From positions 50,554-114,553 of the forward strand of contig CAUJCU010000016.1 of assembly GCA_963169745.1 (NCBI GenBank): a DNA stretch of 64,000 nt. Reading direction: 5' to 3'. The notes beneath the pieces are model-generated. The model was not told where the DNA came from. It did not search any database and saw only the letters and a program-made list of their open reading frames with translations. Origin of the DNA: Bacteroidota bacterium (GTDB lineage Bacteria > Bacteroidota > Bacteroidia > UBA4408). The position numbers and the translations under genes are program-made. Positions 8,381-17,184 of the stretch are shown in pieces (positions within the stretch are counted from its first letter, which is position 1; every line of letters starts with the position of its first letter).

Positions 8381-10025
8381 TTTTAATTGTTTTCTGAACG
8401 GTTTTTAATTGTAACAAGTTTAAAGCATTGCCTTTTAGGCCTTGAATATTATTATGATAAAAAAAAACAGCATCATCATAATACAATGGAACTACAGGAG
8501 CATTTTCAATAATTATTTTTTCCATCATACTAAAGTTTCGCTGTAAATCATTGTTATCTAAGGGCGACAAACACATTTGGTACAAGGAGTCAAAAGTAGT
8601 ATTGTTAAAATGCGTGTAATTGGGGCCGTCAGGACTAAAATTTTTGGAGTAAAATACCGACATATAGTTTTCTTTATCAGCATAGTCGGCAACCCATGAT
8701 TTTCTAAAAAAAGCGGCTTTATTATGTGCTATAAGATCGCTGTTAATAGCGGGCAGCAAGACTTCTACCTTTATTTTAATGCCCTGTAATTCTAATTCTC
8801 GTTGAATGTATTCGCAAACATCTTGGTAAACCGATGTAGTAATTAAAGGAATAGTAGGTAAATTTTTCCCTTCAGGGAAACCAGCTTCTTTTAATAGTTT
8901 TCGTGTAATTTCAGGACGGAAAGAAAATCCTTTCAGTGTATCATCAAAAAAAGGCATTCCCTTGGGGACAAAGCCATATTCAGCAGCCGAACCAATATTG
9001 TTTCGTAAATAAGCGATCATTTTCTTTCGATCTATTCCGTAGTTTATAGCCTGTCTTATTTTGCGCTGTGTTTCTTTAGGAAGCAATCCTATTCCATCTT
9101 TATAATCTAAATTAAAACCTAAGTAATCTGTTTTTAAAAATGGAATCTTAGACATGTTAATTTTATTTTCGTAGGCTTTTTGTATATGACCACTAGGGGT
9201 AAGCAATTCGTCTTTGTAACTCGCATCAATACCCGACATAAAATCAAAATTTCCTTTTACAAATTCAAGAAAAGCGGTTTGTCTGTCTTTTAAAAAGGAA
9301 ATATTTACAGCATCTAAAAATGGCAACCGAAGTCCGTTGTATGTTTCAAAATAGTGTGGGTTCTTGAGTAAAACCATTTTTTCACCTTCGGCCCAAATTT
9401 TAAAAGTAAAAGGTCCGGTACCAACCGGATTGTTTCGAAAATCTTTTTTATAATGGCTTGCTATTTCTTTTGGAACAACACTGCAATAAGGCATACTTAG
9501 CAGTAATATGAAGGGGCGATAGGGCTTTTTTAAAGTAATTTGCAAAATACTATCATTGGGAGCCGAAATTTCGGGTACTCCGTTTTTCTCGGCAATGGCA
9601 TGAAGCACCCATACACCCGGTGAAGCAGTAGCAGGATTAAGCAGGCGATTAAAGCTATACACAAAATCATTTGCTGTTACTTTTCGGCCTTTATTATTTG
9701 GAAAAAGCTGGTGATCGTGAAAAAAAACATCGTCACGTAAATGAAAAGTATATACTAAACCATCATCGCTAATGCTCCAGCGGTAAGCAATACAAGGCTT
9801 AAGCTGCAATGAATCATCCAGTTGAACCAATCCATTAAACAACATATTTACAGCCCAAATATTTTCGGTACGATTGCAAAAAGCCGGGTCGAGCGAAGAA
9901 ATTCCTGCGGCTTCATTATATCTGAAAACAGTTCTGTTATCGGTATTAGGAGTTTGACAAGAAAATGCCATCCAAGTAGCACACATCAAAACAGTGAATT
10001 TTAGATAAGCTTTCAAAATGTGCAT
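8367..10025 (-). CDS. peptide/nickel-type ABC transporter substrate-binding lipoprotein (SBP_bac_5)
   Basis: A 552-residue periplasmic binding protein of the DppA/OppA type. It has a lipoprotein signal with lipobox AFSC (Cys23). Family features: ISSLDPAF near residue 43, the DGLVYTFHLRDDVFFHD region, FVYSFNRLLNP and NNPVGTGPFTFKIW. It normally delivers oligopeptides to an inner-membrane permease, but no permease or ATPase gene is adjacent. It starts 6 bp after the porin-like gene and overlaps the plug gene by 14 bp, so the three are very likely one transcript. The ligand is unknown. Confidence 0.9.
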   Translation of the reverse strand: MHILKAYLKFTVLMCATWMAFSCQTPNTDNRTVFRYNEAAGISSLDPAFCNRTENIWAVNMLFNGLVQLDDSLQLKPCIAYRWSISDDGLVYTFHLRDDVFFHDHQLFPNNKGRKVTANDFVYSFNRLLNPATASPGVWVLHAIAEKNGVPEISAPNDSILQITLKKPYRPFILLLSMPYCSVVPKEIASHYKKDFRNNPVGTGPFTFKIWAEGEKMVLLKNPHYFETYNGLRLPFLDAVNISFLKDRQTAFLEFVKGNFDFMSGIDASYKDELLTPSGHIQKAYENKINMSKIPFLKTDYLGFNLDYKDGIGLLPKETQRKIRQAINYGIDRKKMIAYLRNNIGSAAEYGFVPKGMPFFDDTLKGFSFRPEITRKLLKEAGFPEGKNLPTIPLITTSVYQDVCEYIQRELELQGIKIKVEVLLPAINSDLIAHNKAAFFRKSWVADYADKENYMSVFYSKNFSPDGPNYTHFNNTTFDSLYQMCLSPLDNNDLQRNFSMMEKIIIENAPVVPLYYDDAVFFYHNNIQGLKGNALNLLQLKTVQKTIKNENS

Positions 10026-10031
10026 TCGATT

Positions 10032-11930
10032 TTAATTAATAAACATCCAGTTTAGCCCAAATTTAAAAGTTAAGCCCGGCATAGCGTAGTATGGGCTGTA
10101 AAAATAAGGTTGAGTAAAAATAGTATTGATCTGTTCTAAACGAATAAATGATTGTACCGTTTTAATTTTAAAAGAAAGAAAGATATCTACCAAGGGCATA
10201 TTGCCCGTTGTAAACTTATTTTGATAGTAAAATAAATGAGTGGCTGCCATATAGGTATATGGTTTATAGTTATTCAACCAAAATATATCAGCTCCTGTTT
10301 GAAACCATAATTGTCTTTTAAAAATACGTTCCTCAAAGTACAACGATGCTTTAGTAAAGTAAGTTGGTATGCCTAAATATTGTTGGGTGGTGTTTTCGTG
10401 TTGAATTAAAATCTCTGGAGCCCATCGAAGCGCTTTCCATTTAAACACTTTAAAATACCGTAGCTGTATTAAGTTTAAGGGTACGTTTAGCTGTGTTGGT
10501 AATGCAAAAGTATCTGCAAAAGTATAATTCTTAATAATGCTGTATTGCAAAAACAATGTACCCAATGACTGCCTTGTTAGCGAGGCATTTATAAATTGAT
10601 GTTGAACCGGTTTTAGTGTGTTATTCCAATAAAAATTATTGGAGTAATAGTAATTGTAAATCACTTCGGGTGCAGCACTGTTAATGCCAATTTGTATATC
10701 CCAATGGGTTACTTTTTTGGGTGCTGAACTCAGCTTAAAAACTGTCTGATAGTTATTTGCATTATACCCATTCAAATAATATTTTCCTTCAGCACCCAAA
10801 ACTACATTTCTTATATTTTTACTTAATGAAGCTGCCGTATAAAAGGTAAAATAATTTTTACGATAGTCCTTAAAACTAACATCTAAATTTTCAAATCCAA
10901 CCTGCCAATCATACCCCAAATAGTGCTCAAGCGGGCTATCTGCAACCGTGTTAAACAGGCTTAGAACTATTTTAGTTTTTTGAGCTCTTAATTTATCTTT
11001 AAAAGGTTGTTGGGTAATCCAGTAATTTTGATAGTATAACGAATCGCTGTACTGATCATCATAGTGTCTGAAATACTCTTGGTAACGTGCATAAACAGCT
11101 ATTTTGTTTAAAGACACTGAAGTGCCATTAAAGGGACTTAACACGTGGTTCACTAATTTTTTATCTAACCCTAGTACTTGTTTGGTATAAACATCTGATC
11201 CAAAAATAAGTTGCTGGGCATGATTTAAGTATACAGGTATTAAATTTTTATCGCTCAAATTACTATAATTATATGAAAATGCTGAATCAGGCTGTAAACC
11301 ACCGTTTAATTGAGAAGCAATACGGTTATAGGTATAAGCAAAAAAACTTTGAAACCTTTTTTGTGGCGAAAGATAAGAAGCAAAAGTTTGAAACCCGATG
11401 GTATTGGCTTGTTGTTTATTATAGTAGCCTTCTGTTCGCAGGCCATTTATTTTGAATCCAACGTTTAGTGCCGGGAGTATTTGCTGGCTGTGTAATAACT
11501 CTACCACCTGCTCTTTTTTACTGCCCACTACTGCTTTTATCATAGTTACCGGGTAATAAGTATGCATAAATTCAGTTTGATTATTATTCAGGTAAAGATT
11601 ATCGTAAAGTGTAGAGCAAAAGGTTAAAGCATCACTAATTCGAGTTTGGTAAAATACATTTCGTGAAGGCAAAGAAAGGTGACCGGTAATGTTGTAAAAG
11701 TTACCCGTTTTAAAAAGTGAGTTGTACCGTTGTAATTCATTTAAGGAGGTATCTATCAAATGAAATCCAGAAAAATTATCCTTAAAAAAATACGGAATTG
11801 AATCATAAGCTACTTTAGATGAATCTGATGCTGCCCATACCTTACCTGACAAGGGTAACACCATTAAAAAAAAGATAAGCAAACAGAGCTTTACAGAACA
11901 AATAAATTTTATAGGCTTTTTGGAATCCAC
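10032..11930 (-). CDS. putative outer-membrane beta-barrel porin (Porin_10-like)
   Basis: 632 residues with an N-terminal signal (about 12-33, ending KVWAA), then a region IDTSLNELQRYNSLFKTGNF and many aromatic, alternating beta strands ending in a hydrophobic C-terminal strand (LTFKFGLNWMFIN). This matches the Bacteroidota putative porin family (Porin_10) in style; substrate and pore function are not demonstrated. It is the first gene of the minus-strand operon with the binding protein, plug and FAH-like genes. A -7 box lies 20 bp upstream, and a near-perfect direct repeat about 95 bp upstream could be regulatory. Confidence 0.75.
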   Translation of the reverse strand: MDSKKPIKFICSVKLCLLIFFLMVLPLSGKVWAASDSSKVAYDSIPYFFKDNFSGFHLIDTSLNELQRYNSLFKTGNFYNITGHLSLPSRNVFYQTRISDALTFCSTLYDNLYLNNNQTEFMHTYYPVTMIKAVVGSKKEQVVELLHSQQILPALNVGFKINGLRTEGYYNKQQANTIGFQTFASYLSPQKRFQSFFAYTYNRIASQLNGGLQPDSAFSYNYSNLSDKNLIPVYLNHAQQLIFGSDVYTKQVLGLDKKLVNHVLSPFNGTSVSLNKIAVYARYQEYFRHYDDQYSDSLYYQNYWITQQPFKDKLRAQKTKIVLSLFNTVADSPLEHYLGYDWQVGFENLDVSFKDYRKNYFTFYTAASLSKNIRNVVLGAEGKYYLNGYNANNYQTVFKLSSAPKKVTHWDIQIGINSAAPEVIYNYYYSNNFYWNNTLKPVQHQFINASLTRQSLGTLFLQYSIIKNYTFADTFALPTQLNVPLNLIQLRYFKVFKWKALRWAPEILIQHENTTQQYLGIPTYFTKASLYFEERIFKRQLWFQTGADIFWLNNYKPYTYMAATHLFYYQNKFTTGNMPLVDIFLSFKIKTVQSFIRLEQINTIFTQPYFYSPYYAMPGLTFKFGLNWMFIN

Positions 11931-11949
11931 AACTTTAGCAAGCAGATGA

Positions 11950-11957
11950 CAAAAATA
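11950..11957 (-). promoter_or_regulatory. -7 promoter element for the porin-plug operon
   Basis: On the minus strand TATTTTTG matches TAnnTTTG, 20 bp before the start of the porin-like gene at 11930. No convincing -33 element is seen at the usual distance. Confidence 0.45.
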
Positions 11958-12025
11958 TTATATTTTGATAAATTTCGGGTAACAAAAAGCCTTAACATAT
12001 AAAGAGCGTGAAAGAAAGTTTCATT

Positions 12026-12068
12026 TTTAAAGTGAATTCTTTCAAATATCCTTTAAAGTCAATTCTTT
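12026..12068. repeat. 17-bp direct repeat pair upstream of porin operon
   Basis: TTTAAAGTGAATTCTTT (12026-12042) and TTTAAAGTCAATTCTTT (12052-12068) differ at one base, with starts 26 bp apart. They lie between the 3' end of the SPOR-domain gene and the promoter of the porin operon, so they could be tandem operator half-sites or a small duplication. Confidence 0.55.
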
Positions 12069-12123
12069 GTAAGCAAACTTTAAGTTAACAGGTCATCATT
12101 TACTCTAAAAATCCGTCCTTGAT

Positions 12124-13602
12124 CTATTTAACCCATTGTTGTTTTGAAATCATAAGTGCTTCCTGTACGGTAATTCGATTGCTATTGTTATATGCAGTAA
12201 CAAATGGACCGGGTAAATTATAAGGAGCTAAATCTTCTCTTTTATTACGGGCATCAGCATATTGTGAATATCCTCCAACTGTAAACTTCAGCCAACCTTC
12301 GTGCATTTCCTGCATTACTTCATCAACCAATTTATAAGTGCTTTTCACAAATCCGGCATTAACTTGTTGGTGGGTAGCACAAATTTGTACTCTAAAAGTT
12401 AGAGCTCCGGCAGTTGGGTTACTATTAGCCGGTTGAATAGTTGGTGCTTCTTTGCTTTTTTGTGATGTTTCAGCAAGCTCGGTTATTTGATTATTTACAG
12501 GTTCGGGCACCATACTGAGTTCTTCAATAGGTTTTACTTCTTTTTGTAGAACTTGTTCCGGCTGACTCACTTTTGCAACTTCTGTGTTTACAGCTGTCTT
12601 ATTCACAGCAGTATCCGGAGCCACCGGTTTATTTTCTTGTTTGGCTGTTTCAATGCCGGCATTGGGTGGCAATGGTACATTGGCAACCGTAATTCCTTTT
12701 TCATAATCAACAGTAATGGTATTAAAATCACACTTCATACTTTTCTCACCCTTTAAATATGAAAAATCTCCTCCCACAGTACATCGGGTAAGCCAACCAG
12801 CAGCTTTGTCTCTTATTAATTTATAGGTAACATTAATATTTTCCTGAGTAGGAAGTTCAGTCCAAACATATTTTATTTTTCCGTCAACTATAGAAAACAC
12901 ACCGCCATTATTCTCTAAATTAACTGCGGTTGTTCCTTCACATATAGGAATTTCTATTTTTCCAAAACCGGTTATGTTTCCTTTTATAATTCTAATATTT
13001 ATTTTAGTTTCTGTTTTATTCATCATTTCTGACACCTGTGTGCAAGCTACACCTGCTTCTCTAAGCATCTTGTCTATATTTTCGGTTAATGCCCTATGAA
13101 AGGTTGTGTCTGAAACTTGAACGAGTTCTTTTTCGTTTTCATCCAATGCTTTTGGAGCTCCTTTTTCTATGGTTATTTTTGATGTTTCTGAAGCGATACT
13201 GTATCTTTTGTTATTTTCAAGATAAGCAAACCGACTGTTCAAAGCATATTCATTCAAACTTGTTTCATGGTCAACCAAAATTCTCAGCTTAATAGTAAAT
13301 TGATCTAAGTCCGATATTTTATACCAAATAATTTTCACAACATTATTTTCATCTTGTGAAAGCACACCACCTTTTAAATCAAGCCCAACAGCAACCATTC
13401 CCTTGGGTAATTGCTGTTCAAACTTGGCAAAGCTGTTTACACTAGTGGGTTTGTTTATCACAATATCTTCTTCAAACTCAGTTCCTGTAAGAGCTGTAAG
13501 GGGAATAGATTGTGTAATTGTTGTCTTATCGCCTTTGTCAGATATTGCTCGGAATCCTGCAAGAAAGGCTACATTTAAAAGAATAAAAATGTATTTAAGC
13601 AT
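12124..13602 (-). CDS. exported protein with two related beta domains and a C-terminal SPOR-like domain
   Basis: 492 residues from the ATG at 13602. A TTG 33 bp upstream would place a charged stretch before the signal peptide and is rejected. Signal peptide MLKYIFILLNVAFLAGF. Two related beta-domains follow (about 25-140 and 210-320), each with GGV.S...VK.IW and closing F.YL. A Pro/Val/Glu-rich linker (about 325-400) leads to a SPOR-like domain (about 405-492: FRVQICA, GWLKFTVGGY, GPFVTAYNN). SPOR domains often bind denuded peptidoglycan, and this form is common in Bacteroidota. The beta-domains resemble cohesin-like folds only loosely. Function unknown; periplasmic location likely. Confidence 0.7.
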   Translation of the reverse strand: MLKYIFILLNVAFLAGFRAISDKGDKTTITQSIPLTALTGTEFEEDIVINKPTSVNSFAKFEQQLPKGMVAVGLDLKGGVLSQDENNVVKIIWYKISDLDQFTIKLRILVDHETSLNEYALNSRFAYLENNKRYSIASETSKITIEKGAPKALDENEKELVQVSDTTFHRALTENIDKMLREAGVACTQVSEMMNKTETKINIRIIKGNITGFGKIEIPICEGTTAVNLENNGGVFSIVDGKIKYVWTELPTQENINVTYKLIRDKAAGWLTRCTVGGDFSYLKGEKSMKCDFNTITVDYEKGITVANVPLPPNAGIETAKQENKPVAPDTAVNKTAVNTEVAKVSQPEQVLQKEVKPIEELSMVPEPVNNQITELAETSQKSKEAPTIQPANSNPTAGALTFRVQICATHQQVNAGFVKSTYKLVDEVMQEMHEGWLKFTVGGYSQYADARNKREDLAPYNLPGPFVTAYNNSNRITVQEALMISKQQWVK

Positions 13603-13674
13603 GATAAAGTTTTTATGTACGAGCACCAACCACAAAAGAATAATACACTATTGCTACTGTACTGTTTGTATTTT

Positions 13675-13682
13675 CAAAACTA
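13675..13682 (-). promoter_or_regulatory. candidate -7 element for the SPOR-domain gene
   Basis: Minus-strand TAGTTTTG fits TAnnTTTG, 73 bp upstream of the ATG at 13602. Weak evidence: motif and position only. Confidence 0.35.
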
Positions 13683-13873
13683 AAGCAATTATTGTTTTTG
13701 ATACAACAGAGTTATTGTTAATTTTAAACAGCTAAATGTTAATAGCTCAATAACTTGTAATTGGGTTATTGATTATTAATTTTACGTATTAAAAAGTGGG
13801 GTGAGGCTAAAAGAATGTTTTCTGTACACAGCAGTATATAAATTAACTATTTTAATTCTTGTATTTTAGCTTT

Positions 13874-14644
13874 ATGCGCTTACCATTATTAATTACTATT
13901 TTCTTGTTAAATGGCCTTATGCTTTGTAAAGTAAATGGGCAAATTGAATACATTGGCCAGCCTAAAATAAACTATATCAATACGCATCAAAAAGTGTGGG
14001 AAGCCGGAGGTTTATATTTTGAAGGTCGTTATGGTGTTGAAAGCTCCATGGCTTTATTTAAAAAAAGTAATCATAAAAGCCGTTTTTATTGGGGAGCAGG
14101 AGTTCGTTCAACTTTATACGTATTATCGCCATTAGATTATTATACGGCTCCTACACGCTTTATAAAAAACAGCAGAAATTGGTTGGCGTTTACGTTCTCA
14201 GACATCGAAGAAAATAGAGACACCCTTATGGTAAGTAACAGTTTATTGTTTAGCAGTAATTTCTTTTTAGCGCTTAAATACAAATTTAACTATCATAGTG
14301 AACTCATCGTTCAATCCGATTTTTTCGGAGCCACGGTAGGACTTCCTGCAACAGCTTCATTATGGGCTTCAAACGTAGCAAATAAGCAACACAGTTATAG
14401 GGTAATGCCTACACTATTTAATTACACCTTGATAGGAAGTAACAATCATGGAAGTTTAGCTTATAGCTTAAAATACAGGTACTGGTTTAACGATCGTTGG
14501 GGAGCTTTTTGTGCTGTTAATCGTACTTTTATCGAATACAAAATTTTAGGTCAGGTATTGGGCAATGATCGTTTTAGAAATAGAGGGTGGAATTTTATTG
14601 TAGGAGTATCTTATGCCCCATTTTACAATAAGTATAAAAATTAA
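13874..14644 (+). CDS. hypothetical exported protein, probably outer-membrane
   Basis: 256 residues from the ATG at 13874; a TTG at 13859 would only add five residues before the signal peptide. Signal peptide about 1-23 (MRLPLLITIFLLNGL, cleavage near VNGQ). The mature part has alternating aromatic and polar residues in beta-like stretches and ends in a strand WNFIVGVSYAPFYNKYKN, so a small beta-barrel is plausible. I do not recognise a family. It is convergent with tamL and has no nearby partner on its strand. Confidence 0.6.
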   Translation: MRLPLLITIFLLNGLMLCKVNGQIEYIGQPKINYINTHQKVWEAGGLYFEGRYGVESSMALFKKSNHKSRFYWGAGVRSTLYVLSPLDYYTAPTRFIKNSRNWLAFTFSDIEENRDTLMVSNSLLFSSNFFLALKYKFNYHSELIVQSDFFGATVGLPATASLWASNVANKQHSYRVMPTLFNYTLIGSNNHGSLAYSLKYRYWFNDRWGAFCAVNRTFIEYKILGQVLGNDRFRNRGWNFIVGVSYAPFYNKYKN

Positions 14645-14719
14645 ATCAAATTTCTTTTGCTGATTTTAATAACTAGTATTCGTTTGCTTACAATACAAAA
14701 CATAGGTGTATTCGGATAA

Positions 14720-17068
14720 TTAGAATGGGTAGTTAATTCCAATATTAGGGCGTATATCTTTTATTTTTGCTGTTTTAATAAACAGTTTATCACTGCCAAA
14801 CATACCCGGATCTTGAATTGGAATTGCTAAATCAAGACGAACTATAAAGAAGCTAAAATCATATCTAAAACCCATACCGGCACCATAAGCAAATTGCTTA
14901 TAAAAACGATTAAACTGAAACTGACCACCCTCACGATTTGTTTTACTATCAGGATGAATGAGCCATATATTACCAAAATCAAGAAATACCGCTGCATTTA
15001 ATGCCTTAAAAACATTGTAACGATACTCAATATTGCCCATTAATTTTATATCTCCAATTTGTTCAAAAGAGTTTGTTCTATCGTGGGCAAAACTCCCTGG
15101 CCCCAAAGTACGAGCCACCCAAGCTCTCATATCGTTGGTTCCTCCGGCAAAAAAACTTCGTACAAAGGGTAAAGCTTGGGAATTGCCATAAGGTACACCT
15201 ACACCCACAACTCCTCTTAAAACTAATTTCCTTTTCAATCCAAAGTCAAAATACTTCCGGGCATCCAATTCGCCTCTTAGAAATTGAGAGTAAGCCAAAT
15301 TAAAAACTCTATAGGCATGAATAGTGTCTTTATTTTCATTTAAAAAAGTAGATTTTTCTTTTCCTGATAAATTAAAATATGAGCCAAATAAATTACCACT
15401 TGGTTCAAAGCTAAAGCGAATGTATGTATGATTTTTACGTGCTTTTAATTCTTGGTTATTATATATAATACTACTTTTTAAACCAAATGAAGATATAAGC
15501 AAATTGTAATAGCTTTGTTTGATGAGGATATCATTAATACGATCTAAACTGGCTTGAAATAAAGGGCTTTTGTTAATCCATAAATAGTTTAAATCAATAG
15601 GTGTCCAGAGAAGTTGGACGAAATTATTAACCCGAACATTAATGGTATAACCTGAAGCTACTACTATTCTATTGTAATCTGGACGCCTTTGGTAGTTTAA
15701 AGAGGCTGTAAAGGTGCTTCGAGACGAGGCTCTTTTTGAAAAAATAGGGAATAGTGAACGTGGTGTACTTAAAGAAATCTCAGGCCCAATTTCGATGGTA
15801 TTAAACGTTTTTATTGGAATTACATTAAGAACTTGTGTATTGATATCTACTGCCAATTGCTGCACTTCGAGCCCTCCTTTCATTTTCATTTCAAAAATTT
15901 CGGCTCCTTTAAAAACATTTCTATTTTGATAAATTAGGGCACCTGAAACCCCCAGGTTTCCAGAACTATTTGTTCCTTCAGCCGCTATAGAATAGGTTTG
16001 TTTAGGGCGGGGAATAAGTTTAATGTAAGCATTCAAATATCCTTTAAAGGCATCTTCACGGGTATAAGTAAAATCAATATTGCTGGTTGTAAAAGTTTTT
16101 AAACTATTTAATCGTTTGTATGTGATATCAACAGCATGTTGGGAGTATAATTTACCCGGAGCAAATAATAATTGCTTTCGTAATGTGGCAGGTTTATATT
16201 TTAATTCCTGATTATAGCATATATAAGTGCTATCTCCTAATTTCAGGGTGTCTTTAAAAAACTGCATATCCTTTTGAAGAGAATATTTAGGAAGTATATA
16301 CATGTTTTCAATTACAAACTGCTTGTGCATTTCTGCAAAAGTGGAATCGGTATTCTTAGCTTTTTGAAAAAAACGGTCTGTAATGGTAAGTTTGATATTT
16401 ACTTTATAATCGTTTAAAGCACTATCAATTTCAAAAAAAATATATTCGTTTACAAATTCAAAATAACCGTTATTGCGAAGTGATGTTGTTATTCTTTGTC
16501 GTTCGTTTTGCAGATTTTTTTCAGTGTAAATTTGCCCTTTTTTAATCACGCTTAAAACGGTATCTTTTAAAATAATAGGTTTTAACAATGTATCATAAAT
16601 ATCATAGCTTACTTTATTAATCAAATAGGGCTTTCCGGAGGTAATTTTGTAAACAACCGAGGCTTTTTTTCCTCTATAAATTGTGGTATCTTTTAGTTGT
16701 GCTTTGAAGTATCCATTTTTAAACAAATAAAGTTGTAGCTGACTGGAAGAACGGTGTGTTAATTCTTCATCTAACAACAAGGGAGGCTCACCAACGGTTC
16801 GTTCCAGCCATTTTCTAAATCTTTTAGTGGTATCTTTGTGTGCAAAATTATAAACCCCTAAATGAAATCGTAAAACACCAAAAATTTTTCGATTCGGCTT
16901 TTGTTTAACAATAGCCAACATTTCGTCTTTATCCAAATTCAAATTCTTTGTTTTAATGGCCATGTTATCCAGTAAATATTTGTCGTCAGGAACAAAACGT
17001 GTGGGCTTGCAAGCCCACAAAGAAGCACACAGAATAATAAAAAGAAAAAATGAAAATTTGTGGTTCAA
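14720..17068 (-). CDS. tamL: translocation and assembly module lipoprotein TamL (BamA/TamA family)
   Basis: 782 residues. The lipoprotein signal ends LWAC (Cys20), followed by the family opening KPTRFVPDDKYLLDNMAIK. POTRA-like domains (about 25-340) precede an Omp85 beta-barrel (about 360-782) with FVRSFFAGGTNDMRAW, FLDFGNIW and AYGAGMGFRYDF. In Bacteroidota TamL replaces TamA, with a lipid anchor, and works with TamB in outer-membrane protein insertion or surface assembly. tamB is not adjacent, which is unusual compared with the frequent tamL-tamB pairing. A -7 box lies 27 bp upstream. Confidence 0.88.
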   Translation of the reverse strand: MNHKFSFFLFIILCASLWACKPTRFVPDDKYLLDNMAIKTKNLNLDKDEMLAIVKQKPNRKIFGVLRFHLGVYNFAHKDTTKRFRKWLERTVGEPPLLLDEELTHRSSSQLQLYLFKNGYFKAQLKDTTIYRGKKASVVYKITSGKPYLINKVSYDIYDTLLKPIILKDTVLSVIKKGQIYTEKNLQNERQRITTSLRNNGYFEFVNEYIFFEIDSALNDYKVNIKLTITDRFFQKAKNTDSTFAEMHKQFVIENMYILPKYSLQKDMQFFKDTLKLGDSTYICYNQELKYKPATLRKQLLFAPGKLYSQHAVDITYKRLNSLKTFTTSNIDFTYTREDAFKGYLNAYIKLIPRPKQTYSIAAEGTNSSGNLGVSGALIYQNRNVFKGAEIFEMKMKGGLEVQQLAVDINTQVLNVIPIKTFNTIEIGPEISLSTPRSLFPIFSKRASSRSTFTASLNYQRRPDYNRIVVASGYTINVRVNNFVQLLWTPIDLNYLWINKSPLFQASLDRINDILIKQSYYNLLISSFGLKSSIIYNNQELKARKNHTYIRFSFEPSGNLFGSYFNLSGKEKSTFLNENKDTIHAYRVFNLAYSQFLRGELDARKYFDFGLKRKLVLRGVVGVGVPYGNSQALPFVRSFFAGGTNDMRAWVARTLGPGSFAHDRTNSFEQIGDIKLMGNIEYRYNVFKALNAAVFLDFGNIWLIHPDSKTNREGGQFQFNRFYKQFAYGAGMGFRYDFSFFIVRLDLAIPIQDPGMFGSDKLFIKTAKIKDIRPNIGINYPF

Positions 17069-17094
17069 AATTTTTTATGCTTCAGTATAATTTA

Positions 17095-17102
17095 CAAAAA
17101 TA
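17095..17102 (-). promoter_or_regulatory. -7 promoter element for tamL
   Basis: Minus-strand TATTTTTG, 27 bp upstream of the tamL ATG at 17068. It matches TAnnTTTG; the -33 element is weak. Confidence 0.5.
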
Positions 17103-17160
17103 GAGTAGCAAAACAATTGTGCCATACAATAATGGCTTTTTTATTCACAATTTTTGAATG

Positions 17161-17168
17161 TAGCTTTG
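17161..17168 (+). promoter_or_regulatory. -7 promoter element, short leader to EamA/RarD-like gene
   Basis: TAGCTTTG matches TAnnTTTG and ends 16 bp before the TTG start at 17185. The start of transcription would lie very close to the start codon, which supports the TTG start and a near-leaderless mRNA. Confidence 0.5.
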
Positions 17169-17184
17169 TGCTCAAATTTTAAAA

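Noticed and set aside
8367..10025. Complete ABC importer operon around the peptide-binding lipoprotein
   Set aside because: No permease or ATPase gene flanks it; the neighbours are a porin and the T9SS plug gene.
13603..13635. TTG-initiated longer form of the SPOR-domain protein
   Set aside because: It would put extra residues before a good signal peptide; the ATG at 13602 is the better start.
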